Shown here piece after piece: positions 28,467 to 37,390 of a stretch of 64,000 nt of DNA. The position numbers and the translations under genes were made by a program. Under the pieces are notes generated by a model. The model was not told the origin of the DNA. It was given only the letters and a program-made list of their open reading frames with translations, and did not search any database. Origin of the DNA: Saprospiraceae bacterium (GTDB lineage: Bacteria; Bacteroidota; Bacteroidia; Chitinophagales; Saprospiraceae); the NCBI GenBank assembly GCA_016714765.1, contig JADKCF010000004.1:124001-188000 (forward strand). The letters are read 5' to 3'. Numbering within the stretch: position 1 is the first letter of the stretch; every line of letters begins with the position of its first letter.

Positions 28467-30080
28467 TTAAAGTTTCATAAACTTCAAATATCTTTTTTGT
28501 GACCTATCCATCAGATGTACAAAATATATTCCTTTGCTAAGATGGCCGGTTTCCATTTTAATGGACTTTTTGTCAGAGATTGTTTGCGGTACATCCAGGA
28601 GTTGACCAGTACTATTTGTGACAAAGATCTGAATATTGGCAGGTATACTATTTGTAAATCCCAAAGTCATACTTTCATTGGTAGGATTTGGGAAAAGAGT
28701 TATTCCATTGTCGGTGGTATCTGTGGAATTACTGTCTTTGATCTCCCAGACTTTGTCTAGATAAAGTAGTCTGTTTTTCATCCAGTTTCTAAGGTAGCTT
28801 ACCTCTTCGGCATAAGTATTGCCTACATAGTAATGAGGCCAAACATACTGACCTAATACCGGCCATTGCTGGAAATTTCTGACTTGTGCCTGCCCGAGCA
28901 TGGTAGATATAGAGTCTATTACAAAATTGACCCGTTCATTAGAAAGTTCTTTGGATCTGAGTGTCTTCCATCTTTTTTTCAGGTCATTGTAAAACGCTTC
29001 ATCATCTAGAAATTTTTTCCACCAGAAGTGTATCACCCATCCATCTTCACTGCAAACATCATTAAAAGTTTGAATGACAAGGCCCTCCGGATTGCCTTGA
29101 GTACAATAATCCACATTACCAAATCCCAGGTTAAAATCCCAAACCGGTCCAAATTTTACCATTCCCCCATCGCTGTCCCGTTCTTTATAGAAATAAGTGC
29201 TTAATCTGTAAGCATCAGGATTTTTACCGAGTTCATTTATGATGATATAGTCCATCAGGCTTTGTGTGTCGATATATTTCCTGTAGCCTTTGACGGGATC
29301 TTTATAGTCCTGGCCTGCTATACTGTTCTCTACAGTATTCATATGTGAGCGTATGTAGATTCGCTGTTGCTGAGAAATATCCGAAGTCTTGGGATAATCG
29401 TACTGAAAAAAAGTATTTTGCCATGCATTATTATAAGGTTTGTACAACGATGCCCACCCACCATTATTGGAGCCAGTTTCTTTATCTATTTTGATTATAT
29501 AACCACCACTCAGTGCATCTCCCTCATTGTCAGTAGCTTCCATTTTAGCAATATCGACTCTATTATTATCTCTTTTGATTTTTTCAATCAGCAGATATAT
29601 ACCCTGATATTGGCCATTCACCAGCAGTTCGGTATATCTTACCCTTGGTGCATATTCCATGATGGAACCTGCAAAGATATAAGCCAGCCCGTCCCTCATC
29701 AGTGTCTTGTCATTGTAAGTTGCATTGAGTGTCCAGTCATTTTCTTTGGGCATACCCAGTAGTTTCACATCAGTAGTTACTCCCTCACCATCCTTAGTCT
29801 CAAAACCATATGGCTTTTTTGGAAACCATTGTGAAGAAGATCCTCTGTATTCTATACTAATGTTACCGTTATAATCATTGGGGGAGTCGGTGATTTTGTT
29901 TTCTGCACCCGGTCCGTTATTTATAATGCCCATTTTTGCATTGATTTTTGGTTCATCCTGGATGACAGCTCCGTTAGTATTGATTGTAATGATCGGCAGA
30001 TTAGACTTTGTAAATGTCACCTGAGCAAATGTACCCGTTATGAGACAGAAAGAAAACAGTAAGACAAGCAGACATCTCAT
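28467..30080 (-). CDS. CotH-family kinase with type IX secretion sorting domain
   Basis: 537 residues. Signal peptide (FCLITGTFAQ), an N-terminal beta-domain, then the CotH kinase fold: RYTELLVNGQYQGIYLLIEK, DYIIINELGKNPDAYRLSTY and GPVWDFNLGFGN, which supplies the catalytic/metal-binding residues. The last ~80 residues form a T9SS sorting domain (GITLFPNPTNESMTLGF ... LSKGIYFVHL). Spore CotH phosphorylates coat proteins, so this looks like a surface-released protein kinase. Substrate unknown. The SLC13 gene follows after 12 bases. Confidence 0.87.
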   Translation of the reverse strand: MRCLLVLLFSFCLITGTFAQVTFTKSNLPIITINTNGAVIQDEPKINAKMGIINNGPGAENKITDSPNDYNGNISIEYRGSSSQWFPKKPYGFETKDGEGVTTDVKLLGMPKENDWTLNATYNDKTLMRDGLAYIFAGSIMEYAPRVRYTELLVNGQYQGIYLLIEKIKRDNNRVDIAKMEATDNEGDALSGGYIIKIDKETGSNNGGWASLYKPYNNAWQNTFFQYDYPKTSDISQQQRIYIRSHMNTVENSIAGQDYKDPVKGYRKYIDTQSLMDYIIINELGKNPDAYRLSTYFYKERDSDGGMVKFGPVWDFNLGFGNVDYCTQGNPEGLVIQTFNDVCSEDGWVIHFWWKKFLDDEAFYNDLKKRWKTLRSKELSNERVNFVIDSISTMLGQAQVRNFQQWPVLGQYVWPHYYVGNTYAEEVSYLRNWMKNRLLYLDKVWEIKDSNSTDTTDNGITLFPNPTNESMTLGFTNSIPANIQIFVTNSTGQLLDVPQTISDKKSIKMETGHLSKGIYFVHLMDRSQKRYLKFMKL

Positions 30081-30200
30081 ATTTTATCTTTTATTCTGTA
30101 AAGATATGTATAATTCAGTCTTTAAAAAATCATCTTTATATTTTAAGTAACAACTTAACGTAAAAAACAGGGTTCTTTATAAATAAACTTATCCATTTAT

Positions 30201-30208
30201 TAACTTTG
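30201..30208 (+). promoter_or_regulatory. upstream copy of TAACTTTG box
   Basis: TAACTTTGAGTT at 30201-30212 is repeated exactly at 30298-30309, 97 bp downstream. It matches TAnnTTTG, so it may be a second promoter or a paired regulator site. Confidence 0.35.
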
Positions 30209-30274
30209 AGTTCAGTTATTAAGGAGCATAATATACTGAATATGTGTGGAAAATATTATTTTTAAAAAAAATTA

Positions 30275-30305
30275 TTGACAATTAAAATAAATTTATTTAA
30301 CTTTG
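30275..30305 (+). promoter_or_regulatory. promoter of acyl-CoA dehydrogenase gene
   Basis: TTG at 30275-30277 and TAACTTTG at 30298-30305, spacer 20 bp, 25 bp before the ATG at 30331. Confidence 0.6.
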
Positions 30306-30312
30306 AGTTAAA
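30296..30312. promoter_or_regulatory. palindromic operator candidate over the -7 box
   Basis: TTTAACT-TTG-AGTTAAA: perfect 7-bp arms around a 3-base centre, covering the -7 element. Its position suits a repressor that blocks promoter melting, such as a fatty-acid-responsive regulator. No regulator gene is adjacent. Confidence 0.4.
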
Positions 30313-30330
30313 TTTCAAAATCACAACAAC

Positions 30331-32133
30331 ATGTCAGCCACTGTCGTATCCAGTAAAGTACTAAAAGGAGGTGAATTCCTCATTAAAGAAAGCAATTATC
30401 AGGAGATGTTTATCCCTGAGGATTTCAATGAAGAACAACTGATGGTCAAAGGAACAGTAAAGTCTTTTGTCGAACAGGAAATTATTCCGCTCACTGAGAG
30501 AATAGAAAAACTTGAAGAAGGTCTGATTCCACAAATTCTTGAAAATTTTGCTCAATTAGGTCTTTTGGGTACTCATATGCCTGAGGAGCTTGGAGGTAGT
30601 AATCTGGATTACATCACCAATACCCTTATTGGCGAAGAAGTGGGTCCTTCTGGCTCTTTTAGCGTTAGTTACAATGCACATACTGGCATAGGAATGTTGC
30701 CTATTTTATATTATGGCACTGAAGCTCAAAAACTTAAATACCTTCCAAAACTGATCACAGGCGAACTCAAATCTAGTTATTGCCTGACTGAGCCATCTAG
30801 TGGATCTGATGCCTTGTCGGCTAAATCTACGGCAATCTTAAATGCCGAGGGTACACATTACATCCTCAATGGCCAAAAAATGTGGATTACCAATGCAGGA
30901 TTTGCAGATATTTTTACAGTATTCGCACAGGTAGATGGTGACAAGTTTACAGGCTTCATCCTTGAAAAAGGCATGGAGGGCTTTACTTTAGGTGCTGAAG
31001 AAAAAAAATTAGGTATCAAGGGTTCGTCCACTCGCCAGATTTTTATGGAAAATGTGAAAGTTCCGGTTGAAAATCTTTTGGGGGAAGTGGGCAAAGGACA
31101 TTTGATTGCCTTTAATGTACTGAATACCGGCAGATTCAAGTTAGGTGCTTCGTGCCTGGGAGGTAGTAAAAAAGTGGCTTCTACGTCTGTCCAGTATGCA
31201 AAAGAGAGAGAACAGTTCAAAAAACCAATAGCTTCATTCGGAGCGATTCAATATAAACTGGCAGAGCAGGCGATCAGGTGTTTTGTGACAGAGACTGCTA
31301 TCTACAGAACAGCGCAACTGATACAAGATGCTGAAGCAGAAAATAAAATAACAGGACAGGATTTTGCCAAGTCAAAATTAATGGCAGCTGAGGAGTACGC
31401 TCTGGAATGTTCTATCATTAAAATCATCGGTTCTGAAACATTAGATTACGTAGTGGACGAAGCTGTTCAGATTTACGGAGGGATGGGTTATTCGGAAGAA
31501 GGAAATGTGGCAAGAGCTTACAGAGACTCCAGAATAAATCGCATTTTCGAAGGTACCAACGAAATCAATCGTATGGTTATCCTGAGCAGCATTCTGAAAA
31601 GTGCCATGAAAGGAGAATTAGATTTGATGACTCCCGGTATAGCTGTACAAAATGAACTTATGAACGGAGTAAGTTCTTCTGAAGTATTTACCGGCCAATA
31701 TGCTGCAGAACAAACAGCTGTAGCCAATTTTAAAAAGATTCTGATCATGCTACTCGGCACCGCTGCTCAGCAGGCTATGGGTGGTAAACTGGATTTGAAA
31801 TCAGAGCAAGAGATTCTGATGAATTTATCTGATATCATTATAGAAATCTTTAATGCCGAAAGTACAATGATGCGTGTCATGAAAATTAGCGAACAGCATC
31901 CCTCAAAAGACATAGAATTGTATAATGCCATTTTACGTACGCTTATACACGACGTAACAGGAGAAGTAAGCCGACATGCTACAGACGCCATTGCTTCATT
32001 TATTGCTCCGGAGATGCAGGCAGGTTTTATAAGTGGGTTAAGAAAATTCACTAAATATCCTCTACAGAATATAAAGGAAAACCGAAGAAAAATTGCTGCA
32101 TTGCTGATTGCTGAGGGAGAATATGCGTTGTAA
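30331..32133 (+). CDS. acyl-CoA dehydrogenase
   Basis: Flavoenzyme for the first oxidation of fatty acyl-CoA in beta-oxidation. 600 residues, longer than short/medium-chain enzymes (about 380): the standard three-part core occupies roughly 40-420 and a ~180-residue helical C-terminal extension follows, as in very-long-chain type enzymes. Core signatures: YCLTEPSSGSDA, KMWITNAGFAD, GRFKLGA, QIYGGMGYSEE and the catalytic Glu in RIFEGTNEINR. It has its own promoter with an overlapping palindrome and a strong terminator, so it is monocistronic. Chain-length preference is inferred from the extension. Confidence 0.93.
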   Translation: MSATVVSSKVLKGGEFLIKESNYQEMFIPEDFNEEQLMVKGTVKSFVEQEIIPLTERIEKLEEGLIPQILENFAQLGLLGTHMPEELGGSNLDYITNTLIGEEVGPSGSFSVSYNAHTGIGMLPILYYGTEAQKLKYLPKLITGELKSSYCLTEPSSGSDALSAKSTAILNAEGTHYILNGQKMWITNAGFADIFTVFAQVDGDKFTGFILEKGMEGFTLGAEEKKLGIKGSSTRQIFMENVKVPVENLLGEVGKGHLIAFNVLNTGRFKLGASCLGGSKKVASTSVQYAKEREQFKKPIASFGAIQYKLAEQAIRCFVTETAIYRTAQLIQDAEAENKITGQDFAKSKLMAAEEYALECSIIKIIGSETLDYVVDEAVQIYGGMGYSEEGNVARAYRDSRINRIFEGTNEINRMVILSSILKSAMKGELDLMTPGIAVQNELMNGVSSSEVFTGQYAAEQTAVANFKKILIMLLGTAAQQAMGGKLDLKSEQEILMNLSDIIIEIFNAESTMMRVMKISEQHPSKDIELYNAILRTLIHDVTGEVSRHATDAIASFIAPEMQAGFISGLRKFTKYPLQNIKENRRKIAALLIAEGEYAL

Positions 32134-32154
32134 ATAAAACAACTCTGTTAATAA

Positions 32155-32199
32155 AAGGCAAGCACATTACATAATAAAGGTAATGTGCTTTTGTTTTTT
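32155..32199 (+). terminator. terminator after acyl-CoA dehydrogenase
   Basis: Perfect 11-bp stem AAGCACATTAC (32160-32170) / GTAATGTGCTT (32180-32190), 9-base loop, T-rich tail. Confidence 0.85.
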
Positions 32200-32201
32200 A
32201 T

Positions 32202-32210
32202 AAAATATTT
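32202..32210. repeat. left target-site duplication of the IS element
   Basis: AAAATATTT directly abuts the left inverted repeat and recurs exactly at 32992-33000 next to the right one. Confidence 0.75.
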
Positions 32211-32991
32211 CTTAGCACATGACAAAAAAACAAATAGCCATGCGTAAATGTTTGATTTATAGATAATTAAAACATAACTAAAATGGTCTGGCATCTTTGC
32301 CCTTATATTATTATTGAAGGACGAACTGGAAGGTAAGTCCAATATCAACATCCTTTGCATTAGTGTTTTAGGTGATGGATTTTGTGTTCCATTAATATGG
32401 AAATTATTGGACAAACGGTAATAGCTCCCAAGAAGAAAGAATGGATTTGATTGGTAAATTACTAAAGATACCAAATTTGCCAAGAAAAACGATCATCGGA
32501 GATAGGGAATTTGTAGGTACCAAGTGGTTTAAATATCTGAAGAACAACAACAAGGTATTTTATTTAGGATCAGAGATAACCAATATGCAAAGCGAATAAC
32601 AAGCAAACAGTACATAAAAAAGTATTGATGGAGACATTTACATTCTTAGAAAAAAGATAATTAATTTGATTTAAGAGACAGGAGTATATTAATAGTATTA
32701 TCGAATATGTTTAAGAATTTTAAGACGAACGGATTTAATATGGAAGACACCCATATCACAAATCTTGATCGGCTAGAGACATTATTTGGGCTATTGACAC
32801 TAGGCTACATATGCGCTATAAATGCTGGAAAAATATTAATGAGAGAAAAGCCAGAATTATTCAAAATATCAAGCAACGGTCGTCCAAAACTTAGTATATT
32901 TAGGGCAGGAATTGATGACCTAATGAACATACTTTTGAATGGAGTAGTTAAGAGATTTAACCTAATTTTTAAATTTTTGTCATGTGCTTAG
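32211..32991 (+). mobile_element. decayed IS4-type insertion sequence (781 bp)
   Basis: Terminal inverted repeats CTTAGCACATGACAAAAA (left, 32211-) and its near-perfect complement at the right end (one mismatch in 18). Flanked by a 9-bp direct repeat. Inside, broken frames encode transposase pieces: ISVLGDGFCVPLIWKLLDKR, then KTIIGDREFVGTKWFKYL (second DDE Asp region), then from 32707 an intact 94-codon C-terminal piece with NGFNMEDTHITN (catalytic Glu region) ending in FKFLSC-A. The first catalytic Asp region is missing and stops interrupt the frame, so it cannot transpose by itself. Intact relatives encode about 350-400 residues, so several hundred bases are lost. Confidence 0.8.
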
Positions 32992-33000
32992 AAAATATTT
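32992..33000. repeat. right target-site duplication of the IS element
   Basis: Second copy of AAAATATTT. Its last two bases form part of the stop codon (32999-33001) of the GYDIA kinase remnant, so the IS landed exactly at the gene's end. Confidence 0.75.
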
Positions 33001-33720
33001 ACAAAATAATTTCTTTGTAAGAAAGAACCGTCTTGAGACCCTTCGAAGCAAAATATTCTTTTGTCTCTTGTGCCCCTTTGTCAGATGTTGCCAAAACGAA
33101 ATCACCTCCCCATGCCCCGAGTGATTTTACACTACCCCAAAAATCTCCGAACAGCTGATCTTTCACTTTTGTAAAACCGGTATGATGAGCGATGGTCTCT
33201 TCATGTTTGTCCAACAAAGCACTGAAATCAGACAATGAACTGGCAGTCCTGATCTCTTCAGTAATCTTTGTAATAGTTTTGACTAATGCACTTATAGTAG
33301 TAATGGGTTGACTTCAGCCCATTCGGCAACAAGATATATCAGTGTACTGCTGGATCCCAGGCCCCAGTCCAACGGAAACTCAAGTTGAGTCTCTATTTTA
33401 AAACCATTCCATTGAGAAAGGAATTCTGAGTTGAGTCTTACAGCATTTTTTAGCAATTTCTGAAGATAATCAGATATTTCCTGATTGCTTGTCGTGACTG
33501 CGGAGAAATCAAACAACGAAATAGTGGAATCAAACCAGGGCTTTCCTTTCATATCCAAGCTTTCCCATATAAGGTCCGAACTGGTGGTCCGCTTGACAAC
33601 CAGTTTTTGCCCCAATTTAGTGGGTAATCCGAGTGCCTTGGCACCATCTAAAACAGCATACTCACCCGTGAGCAGCAGTTTGCCGTGTCCGTAGTATTTC
33701 GTTTTGATATGTTTTGGTTT
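32999..33720 (-). pseudogene. GYDIA-family GHMP kinase remnant (internal deletion, no start codon)
   Basis: Reading leftward, the N-terminal part is clear: KYYGHGKLLLTGEYAVLDGA, then LPTKLGQKLVVKRTTSSDL, and the ATP-binding FPLDWGLGSSSTLIYLVAEW. The frame then ends after EVNPLLL. A second frame resumes with ISALVKTITKITEEIRTASS and runs to KTVLSYKEIIL at 32999. Roughly 100 codons are missing between them, including the GSGYDIA motif that names the family. No ATG, GTG or TTG lies between the upstream in-frame stop (33721-33723) and the conserved start region. In Bacteroidota this kinase usually accompanies mevalonate-pathway genes, and a phosphomevalonate-kinase role is plausible but unproven. 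Loss of the catalytic core means no activity is expected. Confidence 0.75.
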
Positions 33721-34083
33721 TTAAAAATTCGTCACAAAAATAATCATATTGATGAAATTCGCAATTATTTCATAAATTAATTTTATGTATTATACTAAAA
33801 ACTAACAATTTATATATTAAAACTGCATACTATTATATGGAAATGGACTTTGTTTAGCAATATCGACACAAAAAAATTATATGCCACCCGATGATTGCAG
33901 AGCACTAATTTACAGTCCAATAAAAACACAATGCAATATTTTGACTGTATTTCAACAAGTTATGGATTTTTTTATTAAAAATAATTTCAAAAATATTTTT
34001 TTTTATAATGAAAGCACTTACCTTTGCGGCCGCTATCGTCAGACCGACTAGCTCAAGTATTAAAAAATTTAAAAATAGGAAAA
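33721..34083. other. 363-bp intergenic region before rplM
   Basis: Very AT-rich, divergent between the kinase remnant and the ribosomal-protein operon. Only the -7 box at 34019-34026 was recognised; no ORF or hairpin. Confidence 0.55.
34019..34026 (+). promoter_or_regulatory. -7 box for rplM-rpsI operon
   Basis: TACCTTTG matches TAnnTTTG, 58 bp before the GTG start of rplM. Its position excludes translation from the in-frame TTG at 34024. Confidence 0.5.
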
Positions 34084-34527
34084 GTGGATACACTAAGTTA
34101 CAAGACCAAATCTGCCAACGCAGCCACAGTAAATCAAAAGTGGTATGTAGTGGATGCAGAGGGAGAGGTAGTAGGAAGATTGGCTACCAGAATCGCTACT
34201 GTGCTCAGAGGCAAGCACAAACCTGACTATACACCTCACGTGGATACAGGTGATTTTGTGATAGTCATAAATGCCGATAAGGTAAGATTTACAGGCTCCA
34301 AAATGGACGACAAGGAATATCAGAGATATACTGGATATCCGGGTGGACTGAGAAGAAGGACAGCCAAAGAAATGTTGGCAAAAAGACCAGAAATGGTTAT
34401 GGAGTTAGCTATCAAAGGTATGCTTCCAAAAACTAAACTGGGTAGAGCCATGATTAAAAAGTTGTTTTTGTACACAGCAGGTACACATCCGCACAGTGCA
34501 CAAAAACCTGAACCATTTAAATTTTAA
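34084..34527 (+). CDS. rplM: 50S ribosomal protein L13
   Basis: Early-assembly protein of the large subunit. 147 residues from GTG 34084, giving the Bacteroidota-style N-terminus DTLSYKTKSANAATVNQKWYV. Core motifs: DAEGEVVGRLATRIA, HVDTGDFVIVINADKV, YPGGLRRRTAKEML, GMLPKTKLGRAMIKKLFLY. The frame extends upstream to 34024, but that start lies inside the promoter box. rpsI follows after 6 bases, the universal L13-S9 pair. Confidence 0.97.
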   Translation: MDTLSYKTKSANAATVNQKWYVVDAEGEVVGRLATRIATVLRGKHKPDYTPHVDTGDFVIVINADKVRFTGSKMDDKEYQRYTGYPGGLRRRTAKEMLAKRPEMVMELAIKGMLPKTKLGRAMIKKLFLYTAGTHPHSAQKPEPFKF

Positions 34528-34533
34528 TAAGAT

Positions 34534-34920
34534 ATGGAAATGATAAACAGCATAGGTAGAAGAAAAGCATCTACAGCAAGAATTTATGTAACCAAAGGTT
34601 CAGGAAAAATCACCATCAATGGTAAAGACCTGAAAGATTACTTTCCGATGCCAAGTACGCAGGCTACTATTTTGGACCCTATGAAAGTAGCAGGTGCTGA
34701 AGGTCAGTATGACGTGAAAATCACTGTGGATGGTGGTGGATTTAAAGGACAATCCGAAGCCATCAGAATGGCTATATCCAGATCATTGGTAAAAATAAAT
34801 GAAGACTTCAAAAAACCTTTGAAGGAGAAAAAATACCTTACCAGAGATGCAAGAGAGGTAGAAAGAAAGAAATTTGGAAAACCAAAAGCGAGAAAGAGCT
34901 TCCAGTTCTCTAAACGTTAA
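34534..34920 (+). CDS. rpsI: 30S ribosomal protein S9
   Basis: Small-subunit protein whose basic C-terminal tail reaches the P-site tRNA. 128 residues: SIGRRKASTARIYVTKGSGK, QSEAIRMAISRSLV, YLTRDAREVERKKFGKPKAR, ending KSFQFSKR with the conserved terminal Lys-Arg. Complete. In one unit with rplM upstream and rpsB 48 bases downstream. Confidence 0.98.
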   Translation: MEMINSIGRRKASTARIYVTKGSGKITINGKDLKDYFPMPSTQATILDPMKVAGAEGQYDVKITVDGGGFKGQSEAIRMAISRSLVKINEDFKKPLKEKKYLTRDAREVERKKFGKPKARKSFQFSKR

Positions 34921-34968
34921 TCTTTTTATCACCATTTTATTAATTATAAAGTCAAAAATTTTAAAGAA

Positions 34969-35681
34969 ATGAATAAGCCGACATATAATGAAATGTTAGA
35001 AGCCGGAGTACACTACGGACACTTAAAAAGAAAGTGGAATCCGAAAATGCTTCCTTACATCTTCATGGAAAGAAAAGGTATTCACATAATAGATCTTAAC
35101 AGAACTGCAGAATGTTTGGACAGAGCCGCTTATGCGATGAAACAAATGGCAAAATCAGGTAAAAAAATTCTTTTTGTTGCTACTAAAAAGCAGGCAAAAG
35201 ATATTGTAGCTGAGGCAGCAAGAAGCGCAGAGATGCCTTTTGTCACTGAAAGATGGTTGGGAGGTATGATGACAAATTTTGCCACTATCCGTAAATCAGT
35301 CAAAAAAATGAACAGCATAGACAAAATGCTGACAGATCCTGCAGTATCCATCACTAAAAAGGAAAGACTCACACTTACCAGAGAAAAAGAAAAACTGGAG
35401 AAAGTACTGGGTGGGGTAGCTAACCTCAACAGGTTGCCAAGTGCTGTTTTTATGGTAGACATTCACCACGAACACATTGCACTTGCTGAAGCAAAAAGAT
35501 TGGGTATGAAAACCATTGCCATGGTAGATACCAACTCTGATCCTAACAAAGTGACTTTGCCATTCCGGCTAATGATGATGCATCTAAATCAGTAAAACTG
35601 ATTACTGACTATATTATCAGTGCCATTAAAGAAGGATTGGAAGAAAGAAGAGTAGCCAAATTAGATACGAAGGAAGAATAA
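34969..35681 (+). CDS. rpsB: 30S ribosomal protein S2 (one frame break near the 3' end)
   Basis: Binds the 30S neck and recruits S1-type activity. Residues 1-198 are normal (MLEAGVHYGHLKRKWNPKM, FVTERWLGGMMTNFATI, KLEKVLGGVANLNRLPSAV, VDTNSDPNKVT). The frame then slips at 35556-35564: restoring one base turns LPFRLMMM into IPANDDASKSVKLITDYI and continues to a natural stop at 35679-35681 (about 237 residues in total). S2 is essential and present once, so the missing base is almost certainly an assembly error. tsf follows after 41 bases, the usual pair. Confidence 0.95.
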
Positions 35682-35722
35682 TTGAAAGGCAACATTTTAA
35701 AAAACATTTAAAAGTATATAAA

Positions 35723-36559
35723 ATGAGTGAAGTAAATATTTCAGCAACCGCAGTTAAGGACCTGAGAGATCAGACGGGTGCCGGTATGATGGACTGTAAA
35801 AAAGCCCTTGTTGAAGCAGCAGGAGATTTTGAAAAAGCCATAGAATTACTTAGATTAAGAGGACAAAAAATGTCTGAAAAAAGAGCCGACAGAGATGCTA
35901 AAGAAGGAGTAGTCATCGCTTTGGTGAACGATAAGCAAGACAAAGGTATCGTGGTAAGACTGAGCTGCGAGACTGACTTTGTATCCAAAAATGATGATTT
36001 TGTAAACCTTACAAAACAGATTGCTGCTATTGCTTTAAATGAATTTCCGGCTGACAAAGCTGAGTTATACACAAAAAGCCTCAATGGCGTAACACTGGAC
36101 ATGGTAATGGCAGAACAGGTAGCTAAGATCGGTGAAAAAATCGAAATTGCTGACTATCAGAAGATGGAAGCACCATTGGTGACTTCGTATATACACATGG
36201 GCAACAAAGCAGGTGTGCTTGTAGGTTTAAATAAAGCAGATCATACATTTGTAGATGCAGGAAGGGATGTAGCTATGCAAGTAGCAGCAATGAAACCTGT
36301 AGCTCTGGATAAAGATGATGTACCTTCTGATATCATCGAAAAAGAAATAGAAATAGGTAAAGAAATAGCAAGACAAGAAGGAAAGTCTGAAGATATGCTT
36401 GAAAAAATTGCCCTTGGCAAATTGAACAGATTCTTTAAGGACAATACACTATTGAATCAGATATTTGTGAAAGACGGCAAAATGAGCGTAGCAGAATATC
36501 TGAAATCAAAGAACCCTGATTTAACAGTCATTGGGTTCAAACATGTTAAATTGGGTTAA
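35723..36559 (+). CDS. tsf: translation elongation factor Ts
   Basis: Nucleotide-exchange factor for EF-Tu. 278 residues. N-terminal UBA-like region with VKDLRDQTGAGMMDCKKALVEA, then core subdomains including the signature CETDFVSKNDDFVNL (about 85-100), and a C-terminal region with HMGNKAGVLVGL and VAMQVAAMKPVALDKDDVP. Complete. Ends the rplM-rpsI-rpsB-tsf group with a strong terminator. Confidence 0.97.
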   Translation: MSEVNISATAVKDLRDQTGAGMMDCKKALVEAAGDFEKAIELLRLRGQKMSEKRADRDAKEGVVIALVNDKQDKGIVVRLSCETDFVSKNDDFVNLTKQIAAIALNEFPADKAELYTKSLNGVTLDMVMAEQVAKIGEKIEIADYQKMEAPLVTSYIHMGNKAGVLVGLNKADHTFVDAGRDVAMQVAAMKPVALDKDDVPSDIIEKEIEIGKEIARQEGKSEDMLEKIALGKLNRFFKDNTLLNQIFVKDGKMSVAEYLKSKNPDLTVIGFKHVKLG

Positions 36560-36564
36560 TGGTT

Positions 36565-36600
36565 TAAAAAAAAGAGCGGTATTTCAACCGCTCTTTTTTT
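36565..36600 (+). terminator. terminator after tsf
   Basis: AAAGAGCGGT (36571-36580) pairs perfectly with ACCGCTCTTT (36587-36596); the flanking A and T runs extend the stem. Confidence 0.9.
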
Positions 36601-36629
36601 ATGCCCTTCTCTGAAACAAAATATCTTTT

Positions 36630-36637
36630 TATCTTTG
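36630..36637 (+). promoter_or_regulatory. -7 box for pyrH
   Basis: TATCTTTG matches TAnnTTTG, 43 bp before ATG 36680; this argues against the in-frame upstream start at 36635. Confidence 0.45.
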
Positions 36638-36679
36638 GTCGAATATCATTTTTCCTTACCAATCACAAAAAACCAGCCG

Positions 36680-37390
36680 ATGGCATTAAAATACAAGCGA
36701 ATTCTACTAAAACTCAGTGGTGAATCCCTCATGGGTGAGCAAAAATTCGGAATATCTTCGGATATGCTAAACTACTATGCTGAACAGATAAAAGAATTGG
36801 TTTCTCACAAAGCTGAAATAGCGATTGTCATAGGTGGAGGTAATATCTATCGCGGTCTCAGTGCAGAATCTTCAGGTATCGAGCGTGTCACCGGAGATTA
36901 TATGGGTATGCTAGCAACATGTATCAATGGAATGGCTCTGCAGAGTGCCCTTGAAACACATGGAGTCTACACTCGATTGATCACTGCCATAGAAATGAGA
37001 CAAATAGCTGAACCATATATCCGTCGCCGAGCTATCAGACATCTGGAAAAAGGCAGGGTTGTCATTTTTTCAGCCGGGACAGGCAGTCCTTACTTTACTA
37101 CAGACTCTGCTGCTGCCTTGCGTGCCAATGAAATCAATGCAGAAGTCATACTCAAAGGTACAAGAGTAGATGGTATTTATGACAGCGATCCGGAAAAAAA
37201 TCCTGATGCCATCAAATATGACAATATTACATTTGCTAAGGTCATCAGTATGGGTCTTTCTGTGATGGATATGACAGCATTTACACTCTGTCAGGAAAAC
37301 AACCTCCCAATCATTGTGTTTGATATCAACCAGCCAGGACATCTGACGAGAATCAGTTGCGGGGAAAATATCGGCACGCTGGTACAATAA
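36680..37390 (+). CDS. pyrH: UMP kinase
   Basis: Phosphorylates UMP to UDP; amino-acid-kinase fold, cytoplasmic hexamer. 236 residues from ATG 36680 (MALKYKRILLKLSGESLMG). Motifs: IAIVIGGGNIYRG, DYMGMLATCINGMALQ, FSAGTGSPYFTTDSAAALRA, VDGIYDSDPEKNPDA, MDMTAFTLCQENNLPIIVF. The upstream extension to 36635 overlaps the promoter. frr, often the next gene in bacteria, is not adjacent. Confidence 0.97.
   Translation: MALKYKRILLKLSGESLMGEQKFGISSDMLNYYAEQIKELVSHKAEIAIVIGGGNIYRGLSAESSGIERVTGDYMGMLATCINGMALQSALETHGVYTRLITAIEMRQIAEPYIRRRAIRHLEKGRVVIFSAGTGSPYFTTDSAAALRANEINAEVILKGTRVDGIYDSDPEKNPDAIKYDNITFAKVISMGLSVMDMTAFTLCQENNLPIIVFDINQPGHLTRISCGENIGTLVQ

Noticed and set aside
34027..34034. GCGGCCGC (NotI-like) site directly after the rplM -7 box
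   Set aside because: Looks like vector sequence, but continuous native sequence and a promoter box flank it; an 8-bp match alone is not evidence of cloning.
33721..34083. Possible tRNA or small RNA in the AT-rich gap before rplM
   Set aside because: No cloverleaf, hairpin or conserved box besides the -7 element.
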